Shown here piece after piece: positions 1 to 5,176 of a stretch of DNA of 5,176 nt. The position numbers and the translations under genes were made by a program. The stretch spans positions 1 to 5,176 of the forward strand of contig CANRAQ010000067.1 in NCBI GenBank assembly GCA_947628725.1. Direction: 5' to 3'. The stretch comes from an uncultured Bacilli bacterium. GTDB taxonomy: Bacteria > Bacillota_I > Bacilli_A > RF39 > UBA660. The notes under the pieces are model-generated. The model did not search any database and was not told where the DNA came from. It saw nothing but the letters and a program-made list of their open reading frames with translations. The number at the start of each line of letters is the position of its first letter. Positions within the stretch are counted from its first letter, which is position 1.

Positions 1-8
1 GTGATTAT

Positions 9-1358
9 ATGAATGATACAATAACTGCAATTTCTACTACACTTGGAGTAGGGGCTATATCTATAATAAGAGTAAGTGGAAATGATGCAATAAAAATAGT
101 AAATAAAATATTTAAAGGTAAAGATTTAGAAAAAGTAGAAAGTCATACTATAAATTATGGTCATATAGTAGATAAAAATAATATCATAGATGAAGTATTA
201 GTAAGCGTAATGAAATCACCAAAAACTTATACCATGGAGGATGTTGTTGAAATAAATACACATGGAGGTATAGCAATAACAAATAAAGTTTTAGAACTAT
301 TACTTTTAAATGGTTGTAGATTAGCTGAGCCAGGTGAATTTACTAAAAGAGCATTTTTAAATGGAAGAATAGACTTAATAAAAGCAGAAGGTGTAATGGA
401 TTTAATAAATTCTAAAACAGAAAAATCTAGAAAAATTGCTATAAATGAAGTAAATGGTGAAGTAACAAAATTAATAGAAAATTTAAGACAAAAAATAATA
501 GAATTACTTGCTAATATAGAAGTTAATATAGATTATCCAGAATATGAAGATATAGAAGAAGTAACAATAAAAAAGATATCTTCAGATGTAAATTATATAG
601 AAAAAGATATTAAAAATATATTATCAAAATCAGAAGATATGAAAATAATAAAAGAAGGAATAAAAACTATAATAATAGGTAGTCCAAATGTAGGAAAAAG
701 TAGTATATTAAATAGACTTTTAAATGAAGAAAAAGCAATAGTTACAGATGTAGCAGGAACTACAAGAGATATAGTAGAAGGAAATATTCAAATAGATGGT
801 ATAGCTTTAAATATAATAGATACAGCAGGTATAAGAAAGACTGATGATTTAGTTGAAAGTATAGGTGTAAAAAAGAGTTTAAATTTAATAGATGATGCAG
901 ACTTAGTACTTTACGTTCTTAATAATAATGAAAAAATAACAGAAGATGAAAAAGAAATATTAAATAAAATAAAAAATAAAAATCATATAATTATCGTAAA
1001 TAAAATAGATTTAAATAATGAATTAGATGTTTCAATATTAAAAGATTACATTCCAATATCTATAAAAGAAGATGTTGGAATAGATAAATTAAGACAAAAA
1101 ATTAAAGATATATTTAATTTAGAAAAGATAGAACAAAGTGATTTTACTTATCTTAGTAGTGCTCGTTCAATATCACTTTTGAAAAAATCTTTAGAATATC
1201 TAGAATCAGTAAAAAAAGGAATAGAAGAAAATATGCCTATAGATATGATTGAAATTGATTTAAAACAAGTATGGAATACACTTGGAGAAATAATAGGTAA
1301 AACATATAAAGAAGAATTAATAGATCAATTATTCAGTCAATTTTGTTTAGGAAAATAG
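9..1358 (+). CDS. mnmE: tRNA uridine-5-carboxymethylaminomethyl(34) synthesis GTPase MnmE (TrmE/ThdF)
   Basis: MnmE is a dimeric, cytosolic GTPase that uses a folate-bound one-carbon unit and works with MnmG to modify wobble U34 of tRNAs. The 449-residue product has normal family length. The N-terminal folate-binding domain (about 1-118) opens with DTITAISTTLGVGAISIIR and contains EINTHGG (81-87). The helical domain follows, beginning near EFTKRAFLNGR (110-120). A G domain is inserted in it: G1 GSPNVGKSS (224-232), G2 GTTRD (250-254), G3 DTAG (271-274) and G4 NKID (331-334). The G5 region reads ISIK where many homologues have ISA(K/L). The C-terminus is FCLGK with Cys446, a conservative form of the usual C-I-G-K. 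Bases 1-5 (gtgat) match the 3' part of an AAGGAGGTGAT ribosome binding site cut by the window edge, which supports this start. The gene appears complete; anything co-transcribed upstream is outside the window. Identification is firm. Confidence 0.98.
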   Translation: MNDTITAISTTLGVGAISIIRVSGNDAIKIVNKIFKGKDLEKVESHTINYGHIVDKNNIIDEVLVSVMKSPKTYTMEDVVEINTHGGIAITNKVLELLLLNGCRLAEPGEFTKRAFLNGRIDLIKAEGVMDLINSKTEKSRKIAINEVNGEVTKLIENLRQKIIELLANIEVNIDYPEYEDIEEVTIKKISSDVNYIEKDIKNILSKSEDMKIIKEGIKTIIIGSPNVGKSSILNRLLNEEKAIVTDVAGTTRDIVEGNIQIDGIALNIIDTAGIRKTDDLVESIGVKKSLNLIDDADLVLYVLNNNEKITEDEKEILNKIKNKNHIIIVNKIDLNNELDVSILKDYIPISIKEDVGIDKLRQKIKDIFNLEKIEQSDFTYLSSARSISLLKKSLEYLESVKKGIEENMPIDMIEIDLKQVWNTLGEIIGKTYKEELIDQLFSQFCLGK

Positions 1359-1382
1359 TATGCAAAAAATGTATACTTTTTT
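1357..1382 (+). terminator. Probable intrinsic terminator after mnmE
   Basis: AGTATGCA (1357-1364) pairs with TGTATACT (1370-1377) in an 8-bp stem with one G-U pair and an AAAAA loop. A T-run at 1377-1382 follows at once. The stem starts inside the mnmE stop codon (TAG, 1356-1358). It is AT-rich and weak by itself, but its position between a stop codon and a good promoter supports it. It may only partly stop readthrough into mnmG. Confidence 0.6.
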
Positions 1383-1400
1383 AAATTAGAAAAAAATTTA

Positions 1401-1429
1401 TTGTTAAATAATAAAAATGATAGTATAAT
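1401..1429 (+). promoter_or_regulatory. Predicted housekeeping-sigma promoter for mnmG-rsmG
   Basis: A perfect -10 box TATAAT (1424-1429) lies 17 bp downstream of a -35-like TTGTTA (1401-1406, 4 of 6 matches to TTGACA). The start of transcription would be around 1436, giving a short leader of about 20 bases before the mnmG ATG. In AT-rich DNA TATAAT arises easily by chance, but the exact 17-bp spacing and the location just after a putative terminator raise the likelihood. Confidence 0.65.
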
Positions 1430-1456
1430 ATCAAAGAAACAAAAGGATGTGTAAAA

Positions 1457-3328
1457 ATGTATGAAGTAATAGTAGTAGGTGGAGGACATGCAGGTTGTGA
1501 GGCTAGTTTAGCAACTGCAAGAAAAGGACATAAAACTCTACTTATAACAGGAAATATTAAAAATATTGCTGATATGCCATGTAATCCATCTATAGGTGGA
1601 AGTGCAAAAGGAATAGTAGTAAGAGAAATAGATGCATTAGGTGGCGAAATGGGTAGAAATGCTGATAAAAGTTTACTACAAATAAAAATGTTAAATAGTG
1701 CTAAAGGTCCAGCAGTACGAGCTCTTCGCGCACAAGCAGATAAAATAACATATCCTAAAAATATGCTAAATACATTAAAAACAACTCCTAATCTTGAAAT
1801 AAAAGAAGCAATAGTAGAAGATTTAATAGTAGAAAATAAAGTAGTAAAAGGTGTTATATTAGATGATAATACTAAAATATATAGTAAATCAGTAATACTT
1901 ACGACAGGAACATATTTAAAAGCCGATATATTAGTAGGTGACACAAGAACAAGACAAGGACCACATGGAGAAAAACCAAGTAATCATTTAAGTGAAAAAT
2001 TGAAAGATTATGGATTTAATATAATAAGATTAAAAACAGGTACTCCACAAAGAATAGAAAAAAGTTCAATAGATTTTTCTAAAGCAAGTATTGAATATGG
2101 TGATGATAAATATTGGACATTTAGTTTTGATAATAAAATTTATTATGATAAAGATAAACAAATTCCATGTCACTTAATTTATACCACAGAACAAACACAT
2201 AAAATTATAAGAGAAAATTTAACTAAATCAAGTATGTATGGTGGATTAAAAGATATCAAAGGTGTTGGCCCAAGATATTGTCCATCAATAGAAGATAAAG
2301 TAGTTAGATTTTCAGACAAACCGCGTCATCAATTATTTTTAGAGCCAGAAAGTATATATTATGATGATATATATATACAAGGATTTTCAACAAGTATGCC
2401 AAGAGATATTCAAGAAAAAATGGTTCATTCACTTCCTGGATTAGAAAACGCAATAATAAATAAATATGCATATGCAATAGAATATGATGCAATAGATTCA
2501 AAACAATTAAAGCAATCATTAGAAACAAAAGTTATAGAAAATTTATATACTGCCGGTCAAATAAATGGTACAAGTGGTTATGAAGAAGCAGCTTGTCAAG
2601 GACTTATGGCTGGAATAAATGCTTCTCTAAAAATAGAAGGTAAAAATCCTTTAATATTAAAAAGAAACGAGGCATATATAGGAGTACTTATAGATGATTT
2701 AGTAACAAAAGGAATAATAGATCCATATCGATTACTTACTTCTCGTGCAGAATATAGACTTTTACTTAGACATGATAATGCAGATATAAGACTTAGAAAA
2801 TATGGATATGAAGTAGGTCTAGTACCACAAGAAAAATATGATAAATTTTTAAATAAGAAAAAACAAATAGAAGGATTAACAAATTATTTAAAAGAACATA
2901 AATTAACACCTAAGAAAGATATATTAGAAAAACTAAAAAAATTAGGTAATATTGAATTAAAAGATGGAATTACACTTTATAATTTAATAAAAAGACCTGA
3001 AGTTAATATAGAAAATTTAAAAGAATTTATTGATAAAAATTATGAATCTGAAATTTTAGAACAAGTAGAAATTAATATAAAATATGAAGGATATATAAAA
3101 AAAGCATTAGATGAAGCAAATAAAATGATAGATTTGGATAATAAAAAAATACCATCTGACATTGACTATGATAAAATTCATAATTTAGCTAGTGAGGCAA
3201 AACAAAAATTAAAAGAGATAAGTCCTACATCCATAGGACAGGCCTTAAGAATTAGTGGTGTAAATCCAGCAGACATATCATTAATAATGGTATATATAAA
3301 GAAGGAATATTTTTATGACTCAAAGTGA
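1457..3328 (+). CDS. mnmG: tRNA uridine-5-carboxymethylaminomethyl(34) synthesis enzyme MnmG (GidA)
   Basis: MnmG is the FAD-dependent partner of MnmE in the cytosolic complex that installs (carboxymethyl)aminomethyl groups at U34 of tRNAs reading split codon boxes. At 623 residues it is the full-length MnmG form, not the shorter paralogue TrmFO (about 440). Visible signatures: the FAD dinucleotide-binding motif GGGHAGCEA (8-16); MPCNPSIGG with Cys42, equivalent to essential Cys47 of E. coli; GVGPRYCPSIEDK (269-281) with Cys275, equivalent to Cys277; the second family signature beginning AGQINGTSGYEE (366-386); and a C-terminal helical domain ending in SIGQALRISG...PADIS (592-608), which in the family contacts MnmE. 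AAAAGGATG at 1441-1449 is the ribosome binding site, about 9 bases from the ATG. The last 14 bases overlap rsmG, so the two genes are very probably co-transcribed. Nothing appears truncated or damaged. Confidence 0.98.
   Translation: MYEVIVVGGGHAGCEASLATARKGHKTLLITGNIKNIADMPCNPSIGGSAKGIVVREIDALGGEMGRNADKSLLQIKMLNSAKGPAVRALRAQADKITYPKNMLNTLKTTPNLEIKEAIVEDLIVENKVVKGVILDDNTKIYSKSVILTTGTYLKADILVGDTRTRQGPHGEKPSNHLSEKLKDYGFNIIRLKTGTPQRIEKSSIDFSKASIEYGDDKYWTFSFDNKIYYDKDKQIPCHLIYTTEQTHKIIRENLTKSSMYGGLKDIKGVGPRYCPSIEDKVVRFSDKPRHQLFLEPESIYYDDIYIQGFSTSMPRDIQEKMVHSLPGLENAIINKYAYAIEYDAIDSKQLKQSLETKVIENLYTAGQINGTSGYEEAACQGLMAGINASLKIEGKNPLILKRNEAYIGVLIDDLVTKGIIDPYRLLTSRAEYRLLLRHDNADIRLRKYGYEVGLVPQEKYDKFLNKKKQIEGLTNYLKEHKLTPKKDILEKLKKLGNIELKDGITLYNLIKRPEVNIENLKEFIDKNYESEILEQVEINIKYEGYIKKALDEANKMIDLDNKKIPSDIDYDKIHNLASEAKQKLKEISPTSIGQALRISGVNPADISLIMVYIKKEYFYDSK
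3301..3306 (+). promoter_or_regulatory. Ribosome binding site of rsmG, inside mnmG
   Basis: GAAGGA lies 8 bases before the ATG at 3315 and within the mnmG coding sequence. It fixes the rsmG start and implies translation of rsmG on the mnmG message, probably coupled by the 14-base overlap. Confidence 0.75.
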
Positions 3329-4016
3329 TTTTATAGATAAAATAAAAGAAGAAGGAATAATAGTAACACCTGAAAAAATAGAACAATTAGAAAAATACTA
3401 TGAACTATTAATAGAATATAATAAAGTTATGAATTTAACAGGAATAACAGAAAAAAAAGAAGTATATTTAAAACATTTTTATGATTCATTAACTATATGT
3501 AAAATAATAGATTTAAATAAACAAGAAAATTTATGTGATTTAGGTAGTGGAGCAGGATTTCCTGGAATAGTATTAAAAATATTTTATCCTAATTTAAAAA
3601 TAACACTGATAGATTCATTGAATAAAAGAATAAATTTTTTAAATAAAGTAATTGAAGAATTAAAATTAAAGGATATAGAGGCTATACATATAAGAATAGA
3701 AGATTTTTCTAGACAAAATATAGAAAAATTTGATGTTGTAACAGCAAGAGCAGTAGCGCCTTTAAATATTTTATTAGAACTTGGAATAAATTTAGTAAAA
3801 ATAAATAAGTATTTTATTGCTATGAAGGGAAATATTGATAATGAACCTAATTATGATGAGGCATTAAAAAAATTAAATTGTGATTTGGGAAATATTATAA
3901 AATTTAAATTACCAGTGGAAAATAGTAATAGGTGCTTAATTCAGATAATAAAAAGAAAATCAACACCAAAATTATATCCAAGAAAATACAACGAAATAAA
4001 GAAAAAACCGTTATAA
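3315..4016 (+). CDS. rsmG: 16S rRNA (guanine(527)-N(7))-methyltransferase RsmG (GidB)
   Basis: RsmG is a cytosolic S-adenosylmethionine-dependent methyltransferase that makes m7G at the position equivalent to E. coli 16S rRNA G527. In several bacteria its loss gives low-level streptomycin resistance. The product is 233 residues, usual for Bacillota. It shows the N-terminal helices with NKVMNLTGITE, the LKHFYDSL segment, the SAM-binding loop DLGSGAGFPG (75-84), acidic D-S at the end of the next strand (ITLIDSLNKR), the TARAVAPL motif (143-150) and the family's basic C-terminal tail (TPKLYPRKYNEIKKKPL). Its start lies inside mnmG, and its stop codon forms part of the terminator stem. Two GGGAAATATT sequences at 3827-3836 and 3887-3896 lie within the coding region; they echo the repeats in the promoter of the next gene and are discussed as a finding. 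Identification is firm. Confidence 0.97.
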   Translation: MTQSDFIDKIKEEGIIVTPEKIEQLEKYYELLIEYNKVMNLTGITEKKEVYLKHFYDSLTICKIIDLNKQENLCDLGSGAGFPGIVLKIFYPNLKITLIDSLNKRINFLNKVIEELKLKDIEAIHIRIEDFSRQNIEKFDVVTARAVAPLNILLELGINLVKINKYFIAMKGNIDNEPNYDEALKKLNCDLGNIIKFKLPVENSNRCLIQIIKRKSTPKLYPRKYNEIKKKPL

Positions 4017-4041
4017 GTAGAATAATTCTACTTATTTTTTT
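4013..4041 (+). terminator. Intrinsic terminator of mnmG-rsmG
   Basis: ATAAGTAGAA (4013-4022) and TTCTACTTAT (4026-4035) are perfect inverted complements, forming a 10-bp stem with a TAA loop. A run of seven T follows (4035-4041). The rsmG stop codon TAA (4014-4016) is inside the left arm, so terminating ribosomes would cover the stem. The strong hairpin separates the mnmG-rsmG unit from the next gene. Confidence 0.88.
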
Positions 4042-4080
4042 AAATATTTCCCAAAAGTATTGAAATATTTCCCAAAAAGT
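4042..4080 (+). repeat. Two direct repeats with NBS half-site core; candidate operator
   Basis: AAATATTTCCCAAAAGT (4042-4058) recurs as AAATATTTCCCAAAAAGT (4063-4080), identical over the first 15 bases and offset by exactly 21 bp, about two helical turns. Each contains ATTTCCC (4046-4052 and 4067-4073), half of the known Noc binding palindrome ATTTCCCGGGAAAT. One copy lies upstream of the -35 box; the other overlaps its end and fills the spacer up to near the -10 box. This arrangement suits an operator read by a protein that binds two sites on one DNA face. Noc itself is the obvious candidate, but that is inference: no full palindrome is present. Confidence 0.7.
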
Positions 4081-4088
4081 TGTAAAAT
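4060..4088 (+). promoter_or_regulatory. Predicted housekeeping-sigma promoter of noc
   Basis: TTGAAA (4060-4065, 5 of 6 matches to TTGACA) and TAAAAT (4083-4088, 5 of 6 to TATAAT) are separated by exactly 17 bp. The promoter lies directly after the rsmG terminator and about 28 bases before the noc start. The second ATTTCCC repeat sits in its spacer, so a protein bound there would block RNA polymerase. Confidence 0.75.
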
Positions 4089-4102
4089 TGATATGAGAAT
4101 AA

Positions 4103-4110
4103 AAGGAGGT
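4103..4110 (+). promoter_or_regulatory. Strong ribosome binding site of noc
   Basis: AAGGAGGT, a perfect match to the anti-Shine-Dalgarno sequence, ends 5 bases before the ATG at 4116. An in-frame TAG at 4110-4112 overlaps its end, so no longer N-terminus is possible in this frame. This matters because it fixes the absence of an N-terminal membrane helix. Confidence 0.9.
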
Positions 4111-4115
4111 AGAGC

Positions 4116-5176
4116 ATGAACGATAATTCATCTAGGATACTAGAAGTTGGAATAGATGAAATATTACCTAATAGAAATCAACCTCGTAGGCAATTTGATG
4201 ATGCAGAAGAATTAGAATTATCAGATTCAATAAAAAAACATGGTGTTATTCAACCTATTGTTGTTAGAGCTGTTGGTGATAAATATGAAATTATTGCTGG
4301 TGAACGTAGATATAAAGCAAGTGTTTTGGCAGGCAAAGAAACAGTACCAGTAATAGTTAAAAATTTAAGTGATAAAGATAGTGCTGAAATAGCACTTATA
4401 GAAAATATACAAAGAAAAAATCTATCTCCAATAGAAGAGGCTTTATCCTATAAAAAAAGATTAGATATAGGTGATATTACACAAGAACAACTTGCTGTTA
4501 AATTAGGAAAAAGTCAATCATCAATTGCAAATAAAATAAGACTTTTAAATCTATCTGATGAAGTTCAAGAGGCATTATTAGAAAATAAGATTTCTGAAAG
4601 GCATGCTAGATCATTATTAAAATTAAAAACGACTAAAGAACAAAATGAAATGTTAGATAGAATAATAAATGAAAGATTAACTGTTAGAAAAACAGATGAA
4701 GAAATAGATAAATTAATGAATAAAGAAGAAAAGGGTGTAAATGAAATGAATAATAATTTAGATAATAATATGTTTAATCCATTTGCTGGAGCACAACAAA
4801 CAAATCCAGCAGATACATTTGGATTTGGCCCAATGCCAAATGCGCCAACACAACCACAAGTTGCTCCAACACCAATGGGAACATTTGGAATAAATCCAAC
4901 ACCAGTAGAGCCAGCACAACCACAAGTTGCTCCAGAATCAATGGGAACATTTGGAATAAATCCAACTCCAGTAGAGCCAGCACAACCACAAGTTGCTCCA
5001 GCGCCAATGGGAACATTTGGAATAGATCCAACTCCAGTAGAGCCAGCACAACCACAAGTAGCTCCAGCACCAATGGGAACATTTGGAATAAATCCAACAC
5101 CAGTAGAGCCAGCACAACCACAAGTTGCTCCAGCGCCAATGGGAACATTTGGAATAGATCCAACTCCAGTAGAGCC
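4116..5176 (+). CDS. noc: Noc-type ParB-family nucleoid occlusion protein with repetitive Pro/Gln/Ala tail (3' end beyond window)
   Basis: 353 complete codons are present and the frame is open at the right edge. The ParB/Noc N-terminal CTP-binding domain includes LPNRNQPRRQF (18-28), HGVIQPIVVR (42-51), GERR (62-65) and ENIQRKNLSPIEEA (96-109). The helix-turn-helix domain covers about 120-170. Residues aligning with Caulobacter ParB 173, 179, 184 and 201 are Gln134, Lys140, Asn145 and Arg162, the set that specifies NBS rather than parS binding. The position after rsmG is that of Bacillus noc. In Bacillus, Noc loads on NBS sites, slides as a CTP-dependent clamp and blocks septum formation over the nucleoid. 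Two oddities stand out. The protein begins MNDNSSRILEVGIDEI, without the amphipathic N-terminal helix that tethers Bacillus Noc to the membrane. After about residue 205 comes an Asn-rich linker (207-224), then a 22-residue repeat array running to the window end. No C-terminal dimerisation domain is seen; it may follow the repeats or be missing. A chromosomal ParB is the alternative, but residues and position favour Noc. Confidence 0.88.
   Translation, partial: MNDNSSRILEVGIDEILPNRNQPRRQFDDAEELELSDSIKKHGVIQPIVVRAVGDKYEIIAGERRYKASVLAGKETVPVIVKNLSDKDSAEIALIENIQRKNLSPIEEALSYKKRLDIGDITQEQLAVKLGKSQSSIANKIRLLNLSDEVQEALLENKISERHARSLLKLKTTKEQNEMLDRIINERLTVRKTDEEIDKLMNKEEKGVNEMNNNLDNNMFNPFAGAQQTNPADTFGFGPMPNAPTQPQVAPTPMGTFGINPTPVEPAQPQVAPESMGTFGINPTPVEPAQPQVAPAPMGTFGIDPTPVEPAQPQVAPAPMGTFGINPTPVEPAQPQVAPAPMGTFGIDPTPVE
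4788..4853 (+). repeat. Degenerate founder-like repeat unit (unit 0) in noc
   Basis: The 66 bases before the regular array encode residues 225-246, ending TFGFGPMPNAPTQ. Aligned without gaps to the regular unit's TFGINPTPVEPAQ it keeps the T-F-G, the P-x-P spacing, the later Pro and the final Gln. The first half of the unit is little conserved. It looks like an old diverged unit from which the near-identical array expanded. Confidence 0.55.
4854..5176 (+). repeat. 66-bp in-frame tandem repeat array in noc, 4.9 units, continues past window
   Basis: Units start at 4854, 4920, 4986, 5052 and 5118, exactly 66 bp (22 codons) apart; the last is cut at 59 bases. Each encodes PQVAPxPMGTFGI followed by N or D and PTPVEPAQ (unit 2 has ES for xP), so six of 22 residues are Pro. 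The product should be disordered, mildly acidic and without Lys or Arg. Differences are few and partly synonymous (gtt/gta, gcg/gca, act/aca). Units 3 and 5 are identical over all 59 visible bases, while unit 4 differs from both at four positions, which suggests duplication of a 132-bp double unit. Unit 3 is 33/66 G+C by hand count, far above the surrounding sequence. Confidence 0.95.

Noticed and set aside
1..12. End of an upstream gene overlapping mnmE through ATGA (TGA at 10-12) or ending at TGA 2-4.
   Set aside because: Only a few bases are visible, and GTGAT is better explained as the end of the mnmE ribosome binding site. An upstream gene is plausible but cannot be supported from this window.
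1381..1944. 187-codon open frame on the minus strand over the start of mnmG.
   Set aside because: It is a shadow of mnmG, whose + strand product has every family motif. The antisense peptide shows no recognisable motif.
2304..2528. 74-codon minus-strand frame inside mnmG.
   Set aside because: Low-complexity Leu/Ile/His peptide opposite a conserved gene; a chance open frame.
3904..4131. 75-codon minus-strand frame spanning the end of rsmG and the noc promoter.
   Set aside because: It crosses a terminator, a promoter and a ribosome binding site on the other strand, and its Phe/Ile/Leu content follows from A-rich sequence read in reverse.
4877..5150. GGGAACATTT once per repeat unit (4877, 4943, 5009, 5075, 5141) as possible NBS half-sites inside noc.
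   Set aside because: The core differs from GGGAAAT (C in place of A), and the bases are fully explained by the Met-Gly-Thr-Phe codons.
4774..5163. Antisense open frames across the repeat array, giving Leu/Val/Phe-rich or Trp/Cys-rich repeated peptides.
   Set aside because: They exist only because a stop-free repeat is stop-free in other frames. The forward frame continues a well-conserved ParB domain, and no ribosome binding site or promoter for the minus strand is apparent.
4854..5176. Regularly spaced repeats as a possible CRISPR array.
   Set aside because: The 66-bp units are directly tandem without unique spacers and keep one reading frame, so they are protein-coding repeats.
1..5176. 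parS palindromes (TGTTTCACGTGAAACA-like), full NBS palindromes and DnaA boxes, expected near an origin.
   Set aside because: No convincing match to any of them was seen by eye; only isolated NBS half-sites occur.

Overview
The window is a chromosomal segment from a very AT-rich bacterium, most likely a low-GC member of the Bacillota (Firmicutes or a relative). This rests on the conserved gene order mnmE - mnmG - rsmG - noc, which in that phylum typically lies close to the replication origin, on strong AGGAGG-type ribosome binding sites, and on heavy use of ATA, AGA and TTA codons. TGA serves as a stop (mnmG) and tryptophan is TGG, so the standard code fits and a Mycoplasma-type code does not. 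All four genes are on the + strand. No RNA gene, insertion sequence or CRISPR array is visible, and no intergenic gap exceeds about 100 bases.

Layout: (1) 9-1358, mnmE, a tRNA-modifying GTPase, apparently complete, followed by a small hairpin plus T-run. (2) A 98-base gap with a consensus-like promoter (1401-1429). (3) 1457-3328, mnmG, and 3315-4016, rsmG, overlapping by 14 bases and forming one translationally linked unit. It ends in a strong intrinsic terminator that uses the rsmG stop codon as part of its stem. (4) 4042-4088, a promoter overlaid by two direct copies of an ATTTCCC-containing element spaced exactly 21 bp. (5) 4116 to the window end, a ParB-family gene of the Noc subtype, open at the right edge. 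It carries an in-frame array of 66-bp repeats encoding a Pro/Gln/Ala-rich tail.

MnmE and MnmG act together to build the 5-(carboxy)aminomethyl group on wobble uridine 34 of certain tRNAs. RsmG methylates 16S rRNA at the position equivalent to G527. Noc is the nucleoid-occlusion relative of ParB, a CTP-dependent DNA clamp that binds NBS sites.

The most unusual part is the noc locus. The protein has all four residues known to switch ParB-family specificity from parS to NBS. It lacks the N-terminal membrane-targeting helix of Bacillus Noc, and an in-frame stop just upstream excludes a longer N-terminus. After its DNA-binding domain comes a 22-residue tandem repeat array that appears to evolve by duplication. 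Its promoter contains NBS-half-site-like direct repeats suggestive of autoregulation, and two inverted copies of the same core lie inside rsmG. The ATTTCCC/GGGAAAT core occurs nowhere else in the window.
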